From Paraglaciecola marina (GTDB lineage: Bacteria; Pseudomonadota; Gammaproteobacteria; Enterobacterales; Alteromonadaceae): a stretch of 64,000 nucleotides of DNA. The translations under genes were made by a program, and so were the position numbers. The notes beneath the pieces were generated by a model, which was not told the DNA's origin, did no database searches, and saw only the letters and a list, made by a program, of their open reading frames with translations. Positions 34,315-44,187 of this stretch are shown one piece after another (within the stretch, counting starts at the first letter, position 1; every line of letters starts with the position of its first letter). The DNA lies in NCBI RefSeq assembly GCF_004360155.1, contig NZ_SAIS01000007.1, positions 1 through 64,000 of the forward strand, in the 5' to 3' direction.

Positions 34315-36333
34315 TTAACTTGGTAGCATGACGAATGCTACAATATCATTATTGTAGTCACCTGTGGTTTTATATTCTCTATAGCCATTTGATGCTGATA
34401 TTCCAACCGCATAATTAGTACCTTTGTAATTAAGTAATAACGAGTCTTGTTGGCCATTGCCTAGCATTAATAAGGATTTGTCTAAATCGAGAATTTCACC
34501 CACTTTTTGCGGTGAATTCTGGGTATGAGAAATAATCATGCCGTCTCTTTGGCAATAGAAAGCAAAGCATCCTTGCAACGCAACACCTTGCTCATCTGTC
34601 GGTAAGGTGTCGTTTAGCATTTCTTTGAACTCAGGCGTACTATCGAACACTATACCAATACCGCCAATGACTGTAGGCTGCTGCATACTAGTAATGGAAG
34701 CATTATAAATATAAGTGTAATCGTCCTGATATTGGTTACTCGGAGTAAAACTCGATACCGTGTATGTCTGAGAGTTGGTGTTTTGTAAAGCTTCTTGTGC
34801 CCCACTATGCTGTTCAGTGGGTTTGCCGATCATGTTCGCCTGCTCTTTGTTTGAGACGGCTATGATAACGCCATTTTTATCGTAAACATATAGGTTGGTA
34901 TAGACAGTGTATAAGTCATTAATGTAATACAGGATGTCTGTAATTTCTTGTTTCGCTTGATCGGTTAGTTCATGTTCTTGCAAATGCTCTCTAAAAACAG
35001 TGGTTAATGCCCACCATCTGCAATCATTGGCTCTTTCGTAGAGGTTACGATCCATTATATCTATGGCTAGACTTGCGAAAAACCTAACGTCACTTAACCT
35101 AGCGCTTAATACTGTGTCTTGAAGGTTATCTATAGAATCTGAAAAAATAGAGGTTATACCTTGGCCCGTTTTTTTGATTTCGGAAAGCACAGGCATAAAT
35201 TCAACAGCATTATTTCTAGCAGCCGCAATAATACCATTTAGCACCACTAAGCTAAGATCATCATTGATTAAACTAGAGCTTCTATATATTTCCTTCAGAT
35301 CATCAGAAAATAATTCAGAATCTAACAAAGTAAAGGCGTCTTTTTGTGAATTTTGGGTGTCTTTAGAGTGCTTAAAAGCTTCTTTTAAAGGAGTCATAAC
35401 CTGGCCACACCAAGATAGCCCCATAAAACCTTGATACCCTTTGGTATGAGATTGGGTCGACAAATATTCGTGCTTGTTAAATTTTACTATGATGGGAGCT
35501 TCATGTTTAGGGAGTCTATCATTTAAAGGTATTTTATCTGGGTGATTAGTCGCAATAACAGTCCCTTTATTGTCCACAATCGTAATGGTACTGGCAGCGC
35601 TTTCTGACTGTAAATTATTAAAAATTCCTTGCATTTCATCATCAAACCGAAAGCATAAACATAATACACCTAGCGTATCAGCGTTTTGGTGGTTTGTGCT
35701 TTTAATTGCACAAGAGTAAATTAATGAGTGGTCAAGTTGTGGTTGTAGATCACTTTTACGAAAGGTTTCTACGTAGTCTTCGCTAGTGTTTAGTGTGTTG
35801 GCAATTAAAGGGTCATCACTGTGGGTGATCTTGCTGTTAGGGTCTAAGTTAACTTGCACATTTCCTTGGGGATCCAGAATTATGATTTCATCATAAACAC
35901 TATATTTCTTAACATACTCTTGTAAACGTGCTTGAAGTGTTATTACATCATTCGCGTCTTTGTTTGGCTTTAATAAAAACGCTCTAATATCATCATCCGT
36001 AGCCAAAAATCCTACATCCGCTGTACGTTCAAATAAATTCCTAATGAGAATATCTATAGCCACTTGAGATTTGTTGTGGTCGTCTGCAATACGTTTTTGT
36101 AAGTGGGCTCTTAATAAATTTTCAATTAATCGTCCTTGTAGCTTTGAAAATTTTTCTCTGGTGTAATGCATTTCTTCAAGAATACTATCAGATACATTTT
36201 GACTATTAATCTTACCAATTAGTGATATTTTGCCCCACCAATGGTTCAGCGCTTGCAAGCGCTCATCGTAGGTTTTAATGAGTGGAATCGCAGATTTTAA
36301 CTGTTGTTGATTATTAGAAAGTAAAGTATTCAA
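34315..36333 (-). CDS. Soluble protein with two Cache-like sensor modules
   Basis: The protein has 672 residues and no signal peptide or membrane segment. Two similar modules can be seen. One begins AIDILIRNLFERTADVGFLA (about 90) and continues to a Cache-like region (YSVYDEIIILDPQGNVQVNL, about 140-330). The second begins LAIDIMDRNLYERANDCRWW (about 440) and continues LYTVYTNLYVYDKNGVIIAV (about 490-670). Helical linkers separate them. Cache domains normally sense ligands outside the cell, so a cytoplasmic pair without kinase, MCP or GGDEF output is unusual. The start is TTG at 36333 after AAGG. Function unknown. Confidence 0.65.
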   Translation of the reverse strand: MNTLLSNNQQQLKSAIPLIKTYDERLQALNHWWGKISLIGKINSQNVSDSILEEMHYTREKFSKLQGRLIENLLRAHLQKRIADDHNKSQVAIDILIRNLFERTADVGFLATDDDIRAFLLKPNKDANDVITLQARLQEYVKKYSVYDEIIILDPQGNVQVNLDPNSKITHSDDPLIANTLNTSEDYVETFRKSDLQPQLDHSLIYSCAIKSTNHQNADTLGVLCLCFRFDDEMQGIFNNLQSESAASTITIVDNKGTVIATNHPDKIPLNDRLPKHEAPIIVKFNKHEYLSTQSHTKGYQGFMGLSWCGQVMTPLKEAFKHSKDTQNSQKDAFTLLDSELFSDDLKEIYRSSSLINDDLSLVVLNGIIAAARNNAVEFMPVLSEIKKTGQGITSIFSDSIDNLQDTVLSARLSDVRFFASLAIDIMDRNLYERANDCRWWALTTVFREHLQEHELTDQAKQEITDILYYINDLYTVYTNLYVYDKNGVIIAVSNKEQANMIGKPTEQHSGAQEALQNTNSQTYTVSSFTPSNQYQDDYTYIYNASITSMQQPTVIGGIGIVFDSTPEFKEMLNDTLPTDEQGVALQGCFAFYCQRDGMIISHTQNSPQKVGEILDLDKSLLMLGNGQQDSLLLNYKGTNYAVGISASNGYREYKTTGDYNNDIVAFVMLPS

Positions 36334-36614
36334 AATGCCTTGGCCTATTTATTATTATTATTTAACAGACATCCTTATCTATTTAGAGTAATCGGTCGCA
36401 ACTTGTACAAACTTTAGTATTAAATGCAAAAATTGATTGCTATGCAATCACTATTTTATGAATAGGATAGTATCTAACTATTTGAATGTCATAAATAAAG
36501 TTTAGCCTTATTATTTCTTCGACTTTAGTATTGGTTTTGTTCTGTATTGCTATGGCTGCTGTGAGCGTTTATTATTTTTTATTAACAAATCTTTCATGTC
36601 CAAAAGAAATAATA

Positions 36615-37721
36615 ATGAAAATGATCACAGCATGTGCGTTAGCGGTTTTTTATTGTGTTAATGCCTTTAGTAATACTACGACTATTCCAAACCAGCCAAG
36701 TGAAACTCAAGTCATGAACCGTTTCGCAGAGTTAGCTCTTGAATGCGTTCATAAAGAATACCCTAATATTGTTAAACATATGATGACAGGCGATGAGCAT
36801 GTGAAAACGCCTAAACAATTATACCCAGCATTTTACGGCTGTTTTGATTGGCACTCATCGGTGCATGGACATTGGTTGTTAACCCGCATTGCTAGCCAAT
36901 ATCCAGAGTCTGTGCATTATCAGGATATTCTAGATAGCCTTGAGCAAAGCTTTACGACTGTAAACATTACTGCAGAACTTGACTATTTTAATCGACCCAA
37001 TACAGGCACAAGTTTTGAGCGCCCCTATGGTTTGGCTTGGTTTTTACAACTGACTAGTGAATTACGTCATTGGGATAACCCTAAAGCAAAAGAGTGGTTA
37101 GCTATCCTTAGGCCTTTGGAAGATAAGATTGTTGCAAATGTTAGTGTTTGGCTACCTAAGCTGGCTTTTCCTATCCGTGTAGGTGAGCATAGCCAAACCG
37201 CTTTTGCGTTTGGGCTTATGTTTGATTGGAGCGTGACTACTGGCAATCAAGTTTTTCATGATTTACTAACGACAACCGTTAATCGTTTATATAAAAACGA
37301 TGTAAATTGCCCACTAAATTACGAGCCTTCTGGGCAAGACTTTTTATCCCCTTGTATTGCCGAGGCAGACTTGATGCGAAGAGTATTAGCGCCCGCACAA
37401 TACGCTAAGTGGTTAGCTGATTTTTTACCTTCAATACCTACTGATGGCAGTGCTAATTGGTTAACCGTTGCCACCGTTTCAGATAAAAGTGATGGCAAAC
37501 TTGCCCATCTAGATGGATTAAATTTAAGCCGCGCTTGGATGTTAGAGGGCGTTGCGTCGGTACTGAGTGATCAAGATGCCAGAAAAAGCGCAATCATCAA
37601 TGCAGCTAAAAGCCATAAAAAGGCCGGCATAAACGCGGTTATTCACGATATGCATTACATGGGAAGCCATTGGTTAGGTAGTTTTGCTACCTATTTAGAA
37701 ACACGGGCAGGTTTACAATAA
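36615..37721 (+). CDS. DUF2891 exported protein
   Basis: From ATG 36615 it is 368 residues with a signal peptide (cut near NAFS). The conserved block LYPAFYGCFDWHSSVHGHWL, SFERPYGLAWFLQLTSEL, GEHSQTAFAFGLMFDW and the C-terminal LNLSRAWMLEG are the signature of DUF2891. The family has an alpha/alpha-barrel-like helical repeat pattern reminiscent of glycoside hydrolases or epimerases, but activity is not established. The longer reading from 36531 adds a second hydrophobic stretch and is less likely. It stands alone. Confidence 0.82.
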   Translation: MKMITACALAVFYCVNAFSNTTTIPNQPSETQVMNRFAELALECVHKEYPNIVKHMMTGDEHVKTPKQLYPAFYGCFDWHSSVHGHWLLTRIASQYPESVHYQDILDSLEQSFTTVNITAELDYFNRPNTGTSFERPYGLAWFLQLTSELRHWDNPKAKEWLAILRPLEDKIVANVSVWLPKLAFPIRVGEHSQTAFAFGLMFDWSVTTGNQVFHDLLTTTVNRLYKNDVNCPLNYEPSGQDFLSPCIAEADLMRRVLAPAQYAKWLADFLPSIPTDGSANWLTVATVSDKSDGKLAHLDGLNLSRAWMLEGVASVLSDQDARKSAIINAAKSHKKAGINAVIHDMHYMGSHWLGSFATYLETRAGLQ

Positions 37722-37783
37722 GCCAGCACTTCGATTACCCATAACCTTTAGGTGGCAGGCTTTGTACTTGTCATTTAAATGTT

Positions 37784-39532
37784 ATGGTTACAATAAAAAC
37801 TATCACAGTGACCTCCAGAACATTGAATATTAGCCCACAATTAAAAGCGTTTGAAAACTCATGTTTTACTGACTTCACTGTGCCTATTGAGGACTATGGA
37901 TTACCGGAGCGTTTTACATTCCCATTTTATTATGAGCCGCATCCTTTATGTATGCTTGCTGCAGAGCAATTGCAGGGGTATCTTCAAAGGCAAAAAAGTT
38001 GGTATCACAATTTTGGTTTGTCTGATGATCCCAATGTCATTATTGGCAAGATGTTTGGAGTGTTACTTGTGCGCAATATTGCAGGATGTATCGGCTTTAT
38101 TGCTGCTTTTTCAGGTAAGTTAGCTAAAAAAAATCATATTGATGGCTTTGTTCCTCCCGTATTTGATTTGTTAGCTAAAGATAGCTTTTTTCTGGCTGAA
38201 CAGGTCGTGATTAACCAGTTAAATGAACAAATAGAAATTAAAGAAAATGCCCCTGAGTTAGTTGTTTTAACACAGCAGTTAGAACAGGTTAAAGCTGATT
38301 GTGAGCAGCAATTAGCAGCACTTAGAGAAGAGTTAATAGCTAACCGCAAAGTACGAAAGGCCAAGCGAAGAACGCTAACAAACCAAGAAGGTAATGATAG
38401 CAGTGAAGACGCTCTTAAAGAGTTAGCGGTGCAAAGTGTCTATGATAAGTGGCGCTTGAAAGACCTAACCAACGAGACGCAAAGCGCGATAGAAAAAGCG
38501 CAGCAGCAGCTTGCAGAATTGACTGAAGATATCGCTACATTAAAGCGTCAACGAAAAACCTTATCCGCTAACTTACAAAACAAAATATTTTCTCAATATC
38601 AGTTCTTAAATCAAGAATTAGTGCCTAAAAGTCTACTAGACATATTTGCAGAAACCGCACTTAAAACACCCCCTGCAGGAGCGGGAGAGTGTGCCGCTCC
38701 TAAACTGTTGCATTACGCCTTTGAACATCAGCTTACGCCATTGGCTATGGCCGAGTTTTGGTGGGGGGCGTCACCTAAGTCTGAAATCAGGCAGCACAAA
38801 CAATATTACCCAGCTTGCATGGGAAAATGTCACCCTATTTTAAAGCACATGCTAATTGGGTTAGAGGTTGAGGATAACCCTCTTATTCAAAACTGTGGTG
38901 AGGATAAAACCTTAGAAATCATCCATCAAGATGAAGATATCGTTATTGTTAATAAGCCCATAGAGTTTTTATCTGTGCCCGGTAAAGAAATATCCGACTC
39001 AGTGTATCTGCGCATTAAGCAGCAGTTTCCTGATGCTACTGGCTCTTTAATTGTGCACAGGTTAGATATGTCTACATCTGGATTAATGGTGTTAGCCCTT
39101 AACCCTAAAGCGAATAAGTTTTTGCAAAAGCAATTTATACAGCGGGATGTCCATAAAGAATATGTCGCCTTAATATCAGGGCTACCAGAGCAAGAACAAG
39201 GTGAAATAAACCTGCCAATGCGGGGCGACTATTTCGACAGGCCTAGACAGATTATTTGTAACAAAGACGGCAAGCCTGCAAAAACGTATTGGCAAGTGAT
39301 CAAGCGTTACCCGGATACCAATCAAGCTAAGGTATTGCTTACTCCGCATACGGGTCGTACTCACCAATTAAGGTTGCACTGTGCCCATGCAGAAGGGTTA
39401 AATATGCCCATAGTTGGTGATGATTTATACGGCGTTCGCACTAATCGTTTACACCTGCATGCACAAAGCCTGACGATTAGGCACCCCAAAAGCAAAGAGC
39501 TAATGACCTTTAAAGTTGAAGCAGAGTTTTAA
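37784..39532 (+). CDS. RluA-family RNA pseudouridine synthase with long N-terminal extension
   Basis: The protein has 582 residues, about twice the usual RluA size. The C-terminal 210 residues are the synthase: DEDIVIVNKPIEFLSVPGKE, catalytic Asp in VHRLDMSTSGLMVLAL, VHKEYVALISG, LLTPHTGRTHQLRLHC and MPIVGDDLYG. The N-terminal 370 residues hold an alpha/beta part (about 1-130) with FYYEPHPLCMLAAEQLQ, a coiled coil (about 150-290), and GECAAPKLLHYAFEH then MAEFWWG followed by a CHPILKHML segment. This long form occurs in other marine gammaproteobacteria. The RNA target is not deducible. Confidence 0.88.
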   Translation: MVTIKTITVTSRTLNISPQLKAFENSCFTDFTVPIEDYGLPERFTFPFYYEPHPLCMLAAEQLQGYLQRQKSWYHNFGLSDDPNVIIGKMFGVLLVRNIAGCIGFIAAFSGKLAKKNHIDGFVPPVFDLLAKDSFFLAEQVVINQLNEQIEIKENAPELVVLTQQLEQVKADCEQQLAALREELIANRKVRKAKRRTLTNQEGNDSSEDALKELAVQSVYDKWRLKDLTNETQSAIEKAQQQLAELTEDIATLKRQRKTLSANLQNKIFSQYQFLNQELVPKSLLDIFAETALKTPPAGAGECAAPKLLHYAFEHQLTPLAMAEFWWGASPKSEIRQHKQYYPACMGKCHPILKHMLIGLEVEDNPLIQNCGEDKTLEIIHQDEDIVIVNKPIEFLSVPGKEISDSVYLRIKQQFPDATGSLIVHRLDMSTSGLMVLALNPKANKFLQKQFIQRDVHKEYVALISGLPEQEQGEINLPMRGDYFDRPRQIICNKDGKPAKTYWQVIKRYPDTNQAKVLLTPHTGRTHQLRLHCAHAEGLNMPIVGDDLYGVRTNRLHLHAQSLTIRHPKSKELMTFKVEAEF

Positions 39533-39580
39533 CATTTGAATTGGCTTTTAAAAAACTAACCTTTAAAGAGAGTAATAACT

Positions 39581-40321
39581 ATGACAATCCGAATCGCCAT
39601 GTGGTCTGGCCCTCGTAACATCTCCACCGCTATGATGCGCAGTTGGGAAAACCGTAGTGACTGCGAAGTGATCGATGAACCTTTTTATGGATATTATTTA
39701 CAACAAACCCAAAGCCCACACCCATGTTTTGAGGATATTCTCGCTGAGCAAAGTACTGATTACAAAAAGGTTGTTAAACAATTAACCGAAGGTGACTGTA
39801 AAACTCAGTTTCAATACCAAAAACATATGACCCACCATATGCTAGATGATGTTGATTTAGGGTGGACCAAAACCCTCAAACACTGCTTTTTAATTCGCGA
39901 CCCCGCTCAAGTAGTAAATTCATACACAAACAGCATGGGGCAATGCAGTACCCAAGATATAGGAATTGTCAGACAAGCAAAGCTGTACGATGAGATAACA
40001 CAAATTACTGGGCAGAGTATTCCTGTTATTGACTCAAATGATGTGCTTAAAAACCCTAAATATATTTTGGCTGAAGTGTGTAAGGCGTTAGCGATACCCT
40101 TTGATAAAGGGATGCTAGCGTGGCCAAAAGGCCCTAGAAACAGCGACGGGGTATGGGCAACACATTGGTATCACAGTGTCGAGAAATCTACAGGGTTTGC
40201 CCCTTATGTGCAGCCAAACTTGACGCTGAATAAACAGCAACTAGATGTGGTAGCAGCGGTACAACCTTATTACGAAAAATTGGAAAAACTACGTATAAGA
40301 TTGCCAAATTCGGAAATTTGA
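39581..40321 (+). CDS. Sulfotransferase-like P-loop protein
   Basis: This is a 246-residue cytoplasmic protein. The N-terminal AMWSGPRNISTAMMRSWENR is a PAPS-type 5'-phosphosulfate-binding loop. DEPFYGYYLQ follows, and FLIRDPAQVVNSYTNSM is the 3'-phosphate-binding segment. These are conserved in the bacterial sulfotransferase-like family that is sometimes fused or adjacent to branched-chain aminotransferases. It follows the pseudouridine synthase gene by 48 bp with its own AGAG ribosome site. The acceptor is unknown, and the catalytic activity itself is inferred only from motifs. Confidence 0.75.
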   Translation: MTIRIAMWSGPRNISTAMMRSWENRSDCEVIDEPFYGYYLQQTQSPHPCFEDILAEQSTDYKKVVKQLTEGDCKTQFQYQKHMTHHMLDDVDLGWTKTLKHCFLIRDPAQVVNSYTNSMGQCSTQDIGIVRQAKLYDEITQITGQSIPVIDSNDVLKNPKYILAEVCKALAIPFDKGMLAWPKGPRNSDGVWATHWYHSVEKSTGFAPYVQPNLTLNKQQLDVVAAVQPYYEKLEKLRIRLPNSEI

Positions 40322-40395
40322 AGTTATTCCACAGTAATTATTACTTCAATGATTTCTTCTGGTTTGCAAGCTCACTGTCATTGAAACGTGAGTAT

Positions 40396-41142
40396 TTAAT
40401 AATCTGTTTTTGACACGAATCGATTGATTGTGAACCTGTAATCGTCAGTTAAAGAAAATCGCCTGACTAAGTGTTTTTTATTCGGTTTATAAGCTCTCCA
40501 GTTCCACTCACTATCTTTGAGATTTATACCCGTTATTCCAAGGTTTTCTAAGTCTGATATTGAATAGTCAAAGCCTATTGGGCCTAAACCAATCCAGGAT
40601 AGTACTTTATCCCATAGGTTGAATTTACTTTGTCCGTAAACTGGAAGAATGTTATCCACTAATATTTTGGCAAAAAACTCTGTCTCTTTTACCCTCATTG
40701 ATTGAATAGACTGCTGAAAACGTGCTTTGTCTCCATCATCAATATCCCAATGAGTTTGCCATGCACTTCCGTGCCAAATTAATACAGAGTCTTTACTTAA
40801 GTATTTGAGGCGTCCTGCTGGAAAAACATAATTTGCACAAGATGAGGCGCAAAAATCTTTAACTTCTACGTTAAGCCCATTCTCTTTTACCCAATTTCCA
40901 AGTGCAATTCCAAGGTTTATGTCTCCTCCAGAGCTCGATATTAATAATGTATGTGGTTTTATTTGGGCTTTGCTATACGTTTTGAAAGCCCTTTCATTTG
41001 CATCTCTTGTAATGACTCCTTTATAAATTAAGAATCCATTTTCTATAGCAGTAAATGCTATTCCTAACTCGGTGTTTGAAGGTTTAGGAACTGTTGAACA
41101 ACCGAATACCAAAAGGGATATAACTAGACTAAACCTTGTCAC
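40396..41142 (-). CDS. Periplasmic ClpP-like lipoprotein (COG3904 type)
   Basis: GTG at 41142 lies 5 bases after AAGGAG and gives a clean lipoprotein signal, MTRFSLVISLLVFGC, so it is preferred to the GTG at 41166. The mature protein has the crotonase/ClpP-like pattern: LLISSSGGDINLGIALGNWV (oxyanion strand and helix) and DFCASSCANYVFPAG with a candidate nucleophile Ser and a Cys pair. LIWHGSAW, with a candidate His, follows. Such proteins are predicted periplasmic serine peptidases. The downstream part is specific to this protein. Its start lies 46 bp after the stop of the CocE/NonD gene, in the same direction. Confidence 0.68.
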   Translation of the reverse strand: MTRFSLVISLLVFGCSTVPKPSNTELGIAFTAIENGFLIYKGVITRDANERAFKTYSKAQIKPHTLLISSSGGDINLGIALGNWVKENGLNVEVKDFCASSCANYVFPAGRLKYLSKDSVLIWHGSAWQTHWDIDDGDKARFQQSIQSMRVKETEFFAKILVDNILPVYGQSKFNLWDKVLSWIGLGPIGFDYSISDLENLGITGINLKDSEWNWRAYKPNKKHLVRRFSLTDDYRFTINRFVSKTDY

Positions 41143-41187
41143 CGCGACTCCTTGAAACTTAATCACCAGACTGCTTGTTCGATCGTG

Positions 41188-42933
41188 CTAATTTGGGATC
41201 ATAGGTAATACAATTTTAGAAGGGTATTGTTTGCTCATGTGTATGGTTTGATTGGCGACCTTCATCTTAGAGGTTTTTGCAAAGTCAGCCCCAGTATTAA
41301 GGTTTCGGGCCAACCTTGGGTAATTACTGCTAGTGACATCAATACGAATACGGTCACCGGGTGATAACATATAACTGCTGGCCCACATGTCGATTTCATA
41401 CTTATAGACCTTTCCAGGTTCGATTAATTTAGGAGTATCAAAGCCTTCTCTGTAACGAGCTCTAATCACCCCATCAACTAAATTAAAGGCAGTGCCGTCA
41501 GGCTTAACGATTATGAGTTTTGCCATAAAGTCTGTGTCGGGGGCACTGCTTGATGCATAAATTTCAGCACTAATTGGGCCGGTAAACTCTGTAGCTTTAG
41601 TAAAAGGCTCTGTCACAAATCTAAGAATATCTTTACGGCCATCAAGGAGTTTTTGATCGTACGGGCCCCGTAATTTAGGCATCATAATATTGCCGCCAAG
41701 GGTGGGAACTGGATCGGCCGGATCATAATCATAGTTAAGGGCGCCTGATGTTGCGGTAGGGGCTTTATCAGAAAGTGACTTATCGGCATGTAAGTAATAG
41801 GGGCGGTACTCGGTTCTGGCTAATGGCCACTCTTGTTCGTCGCGCCATACGTTTTCACCCATAATAAATATCCGTACTGGGGCCTTGCCCGATACCAAAT
41901 TTGAATTGGCATCACTGCCTTTCATCCAGTAGTCAAACCATTCGACTAACATGTCGGGTGTATCAATCAGAGAGGTTTCACCAAACTCTACATCACCTAG
42001 TTTTGAAGACTTGTTCCAGCCGTGTGACCATGGTCCAATAATTAAACGCTGACCATTTCTAGAAGTGGCAGAGGCCGATTGCTCTGTCATCGTTTGGTAA
42101 CTGCCTATGGTGCTGCGTAAAAATACATCAAACCAACCGCCAATATTGAGCGCGGGTACAGCCATTTCTGTGGCACGGGCTTCTAAATTTAAAGGTTTCC
42201 AATAATCATCGTAAGAAGGATGGTTAAGCCAATCTTGAAAGTGAGGGACCTTAAAACCAACATTTTCGGCCAAGTTCTCTAAAGGTAAGTGGCTAATACC
42301 ATTGACCCAATCAATAGGAAACGACATATTGGTTCTGCTGCCCGCTAACCCTATACCCCAACTAGCTCGAGATAATAGAGAGAACGCACCGCCTGGATAA
42401 GCCACATCTCGGTAATAATTACCCGGGCTAACCGCCGGCGCAATGGCCACCAACGCTGGGTTTTTATTGATAGCTGCCAACCACTGCACTGATGCAAGGT
42501 ACGACGAGCCAAACATACCTACTTTACCATCAGACCAAGACTGCTTTGCAATCCAAGTAAGGGTGTCATCACCATCGTTTATTTCTTGAAAATAAGGGTA
42601 CCATTTACCTTCTGAGTCATACCTGCCACGAACAGATTGAAACACCAAGGCATAGCCGTTATTAGTCGCAAATTTGGCATATTTTTGTCTACCCGCGCTT
42701 GAGCCATTGGTATACATGTCGCGTATGAGTAGGGTGGGGTACTTGCCATCTGCGGTAGGTAAATAAATATCAGTGGTAAGGTTTACCCCATCGCGCATGG
42801 TGACAGGTACATGATATAGGGTTTTAAGGGTATCAGGGAAGCCTTGTTCATAACCTGGAAAACTCTGTCCGTGGCTCATTGACGATAATGATAACGTGAT
42901 TATTAGCCCAATAACTAGTTGTCGCATACTCAT
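41188..42933 (-). CDS. CocE/NonD-family hydrolase (S15-like)
   Basis: This is a 581-residue exported alpha/beta hydrolase. The signal peptide ends at MSHGQS. The X-Pro dipeptidyl-peptidase S15 core has VTMRDGVNLTTDIYLP and the nucleophile in MFGSSYLASVQWL. Catalytic Asp is in NIGGWFDVFLRS and His in IIGPWSHGW. The C-terminal jelly-roll domain has TEPFTKATEFTGPISAEI and SPGDRIRIDVTSSNYPR. The family includes cocaine esterase, glutaryl-7-ACA acylase and peptidases; the substrate cannot be told. GAGG precedes the ATG well. Confidence 0.92.
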   Translation of the reverse strand: MSMRQLVIGLIITLSLSSMSHGQSFPGYEQGFPDTLKTLYHVPVTMRDGVNLTTDIYLPTADGKYPTLLIRDMYTNGSSAGRQKYAKFATNNGYALVFQSVRGRYDSEGKWYPYFQEINDGDDTLTWIAKQSWSDGKVGMFGSSYLASVQWLAAINKNPALVAIAPAVSPGNYYRDVAYPGGAFSLLSRASWGIGLAGSRTNMSFPIDWVNGISHLPLENLAENVGFKVPHFQDWLNHPSYDDYWKPLNLEARATEMAVPALNIGGWFDVFLRSTIGSYQTMTEQSASATSRNGQRLIIGPWSHGWNKSSKLGDVEFGETSLIDTPDMLVEWFDYWMKGSDANSNLVSGKAPVRIFIMGENVWRDEQEWPLARTEYRPYYLHADKSLSDKAPTATSGALNYDYDPADPVPTLGGNIMMPKLRGPYDQKLLDGRKDILRFVTEPFTKATEFTGPISAEIYASSSAPDTDFMAKLIIVKPDGTAFNLVDGVIRARYREGFDTPKLIEPGKVYKYEIDMWASSYMLSPGDRIRIDVTSSNYPRLARNLNTGADFAKTSKMKVANQTIHMSKQYPSKIVLPMIPN

Positions 42934-43830
42934 AAAATCCTCACATGTTTTATTTTTATTAGAATGAATGTCGTGGATACATCAACACTACTGCTTTATT
43001 AATTTTAAGTAAACTAGGGCGAGTGCTAATAGCTGCAAAGCTAAGCTTTTAAACATGGGCTTTGCTTATTAATATTATTCACTTCGTTCACCGTTATCTC
43101 GAGAACAGCGCCATACGTTACCCTACCTTCGGCCATCATTGGCGGTCGCTTGTCATTTATTCTTTATGTGTCTGCGTTGCTTGGAGAACTTGGAGTCGCG
43201 GGTAAGTCAAAAGCATCGCTATGCGATTAGGCTTTCACTTCGTGAACAAATGTAGTTTGGGCTAAAGCCCATCAGTTTATCTAGCAGTGATTATTATGCT
43301 GTTTAAACAAACAGTTATAATACATGTTTTAACACTTGTTACTTTTTGCTGTTTTTAATTGGAAATAAGTATTATCAAAAATAAACAGGGTTTAGTTTAT
43401 GTCATTGTTTTTAAGATAGTTTCAGTGGTGAGTGAAAATATAATATTTTGTATTTATCCAGAGTCATGGTTTCTACATGAGGAGCCAATAAAAACTCCCC
43501 TCTGAAAATTATACTTACGGCACTATTACCAAATCAAACGGGGAGCGTTTTGTGATTACAGGACTTATAGACGAAGAGTTATTTTGGATCCGACAGTTGA
43601 AGCCAAGTATTACCAATTTGCACTGGCGTTTTTTATGTTTGGATTAGTAGAGTCGCTTCCATACAAGTTGTATAGGTGCATAGAATGACTGTCTTTGTAA
43701 GTTGTTGTAAGTTCGATAAAACCCTTCAAATTTCAGTTAACAGTGCACTTTTTGATGTATTTTTGCATACTGTACAATTAATTTTAAGGCTGAGACTTTT
43801 TCAACAGTCTCGTTAAAGGGGGAGTTCACA
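42934..43830. repeat. Gene-poor stretch with clustered short hairpins
   Basis: No convincing gene is present in this 0.9 kb. From about 43040 to 43275 many short imperfect palindromes occur, such as TTCACTTCGTTCAC, GCATCGCTATGCGA, TTTCACTTCGTGAAC and TGGGCTAAAGCCCA. The same style recurs at 46.6-46.8 kb. At 43487-43555 AAAACTCCCC and GGGGAGCGTTTT form a loose inverted repeat. A small plus-strand frame at 43552-43647 (GTG start after GGGGAG, 31 codons) is possible but unsupported. Confidence 0.45.
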
Positions 43831-44145
43831 ATGAGAAATGTGTATCTTTTATTAGCCATACTAGGGGGCGTTATTCCCTACTTGTATTTTTTCCAATTTA
43901 TACAATCAGAAGGTCTAAATATTCCTTTATTCGTAGAGTCACTATTTGTAAATGGTGCGGCTGGAGGCTTTAGTGCTGACCTGCTTATTAGTTCTTTTGT
44001 GTTTTGGTTATTTATGTTTAAAGAATCAAAACATTCTTCTAATCCTAAGCCTTTTTTGTTTATTGCGATAAATCTTACTGTAGGGTTAAGTTGTGCACTA
44101 CCTGCCTATTTGTATGCCAAGTCGACCGCGAAAAATTATAATTAA
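43831..44145 (+). CDS. DUF2834 membrane protein
   Basis: This is a 104-residue protein with three predicted membrane helices. The central VNGAAGGFSADLLISSFVFWL, followed by FMFKE, is the conserved block of DUF2834 (PF11196). The N-terminal helix has LLAILGGVIPYLYFFQF, and the C-terminal helix ends in ALPAYLYAK. GGGGGAG lies upstream of the ATG. The function is unknown; members are found next to diverse metabolic genes. It is followed 42 bp later by the small secreted protein gene. Confidence 0.85.
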   Translation: MRNVYLLLAILGGVIPYLYFFQFIQSEGLNIPLFVESLFVNGAAGGFSADLLISSFVFWLFMFKESKHSSNPKPFLFIAINLTVGLSCALPAYLYAKSTAKNYN

Positions 44146-44187
44146 GCGTAATCACCAATACATTTGAAAAGTGTTGTTTAAGGGTTT

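Noticed and set aside
43492-43647. Plus-strand open frame containing TKSNGERFVITGLIDEELFW
   Set aside because: No recognised family, short, and bounded by a stop at once upstream; only a 31-codon GTG start with GGGGAG supports it, so it is mentioned under the gap but not called.
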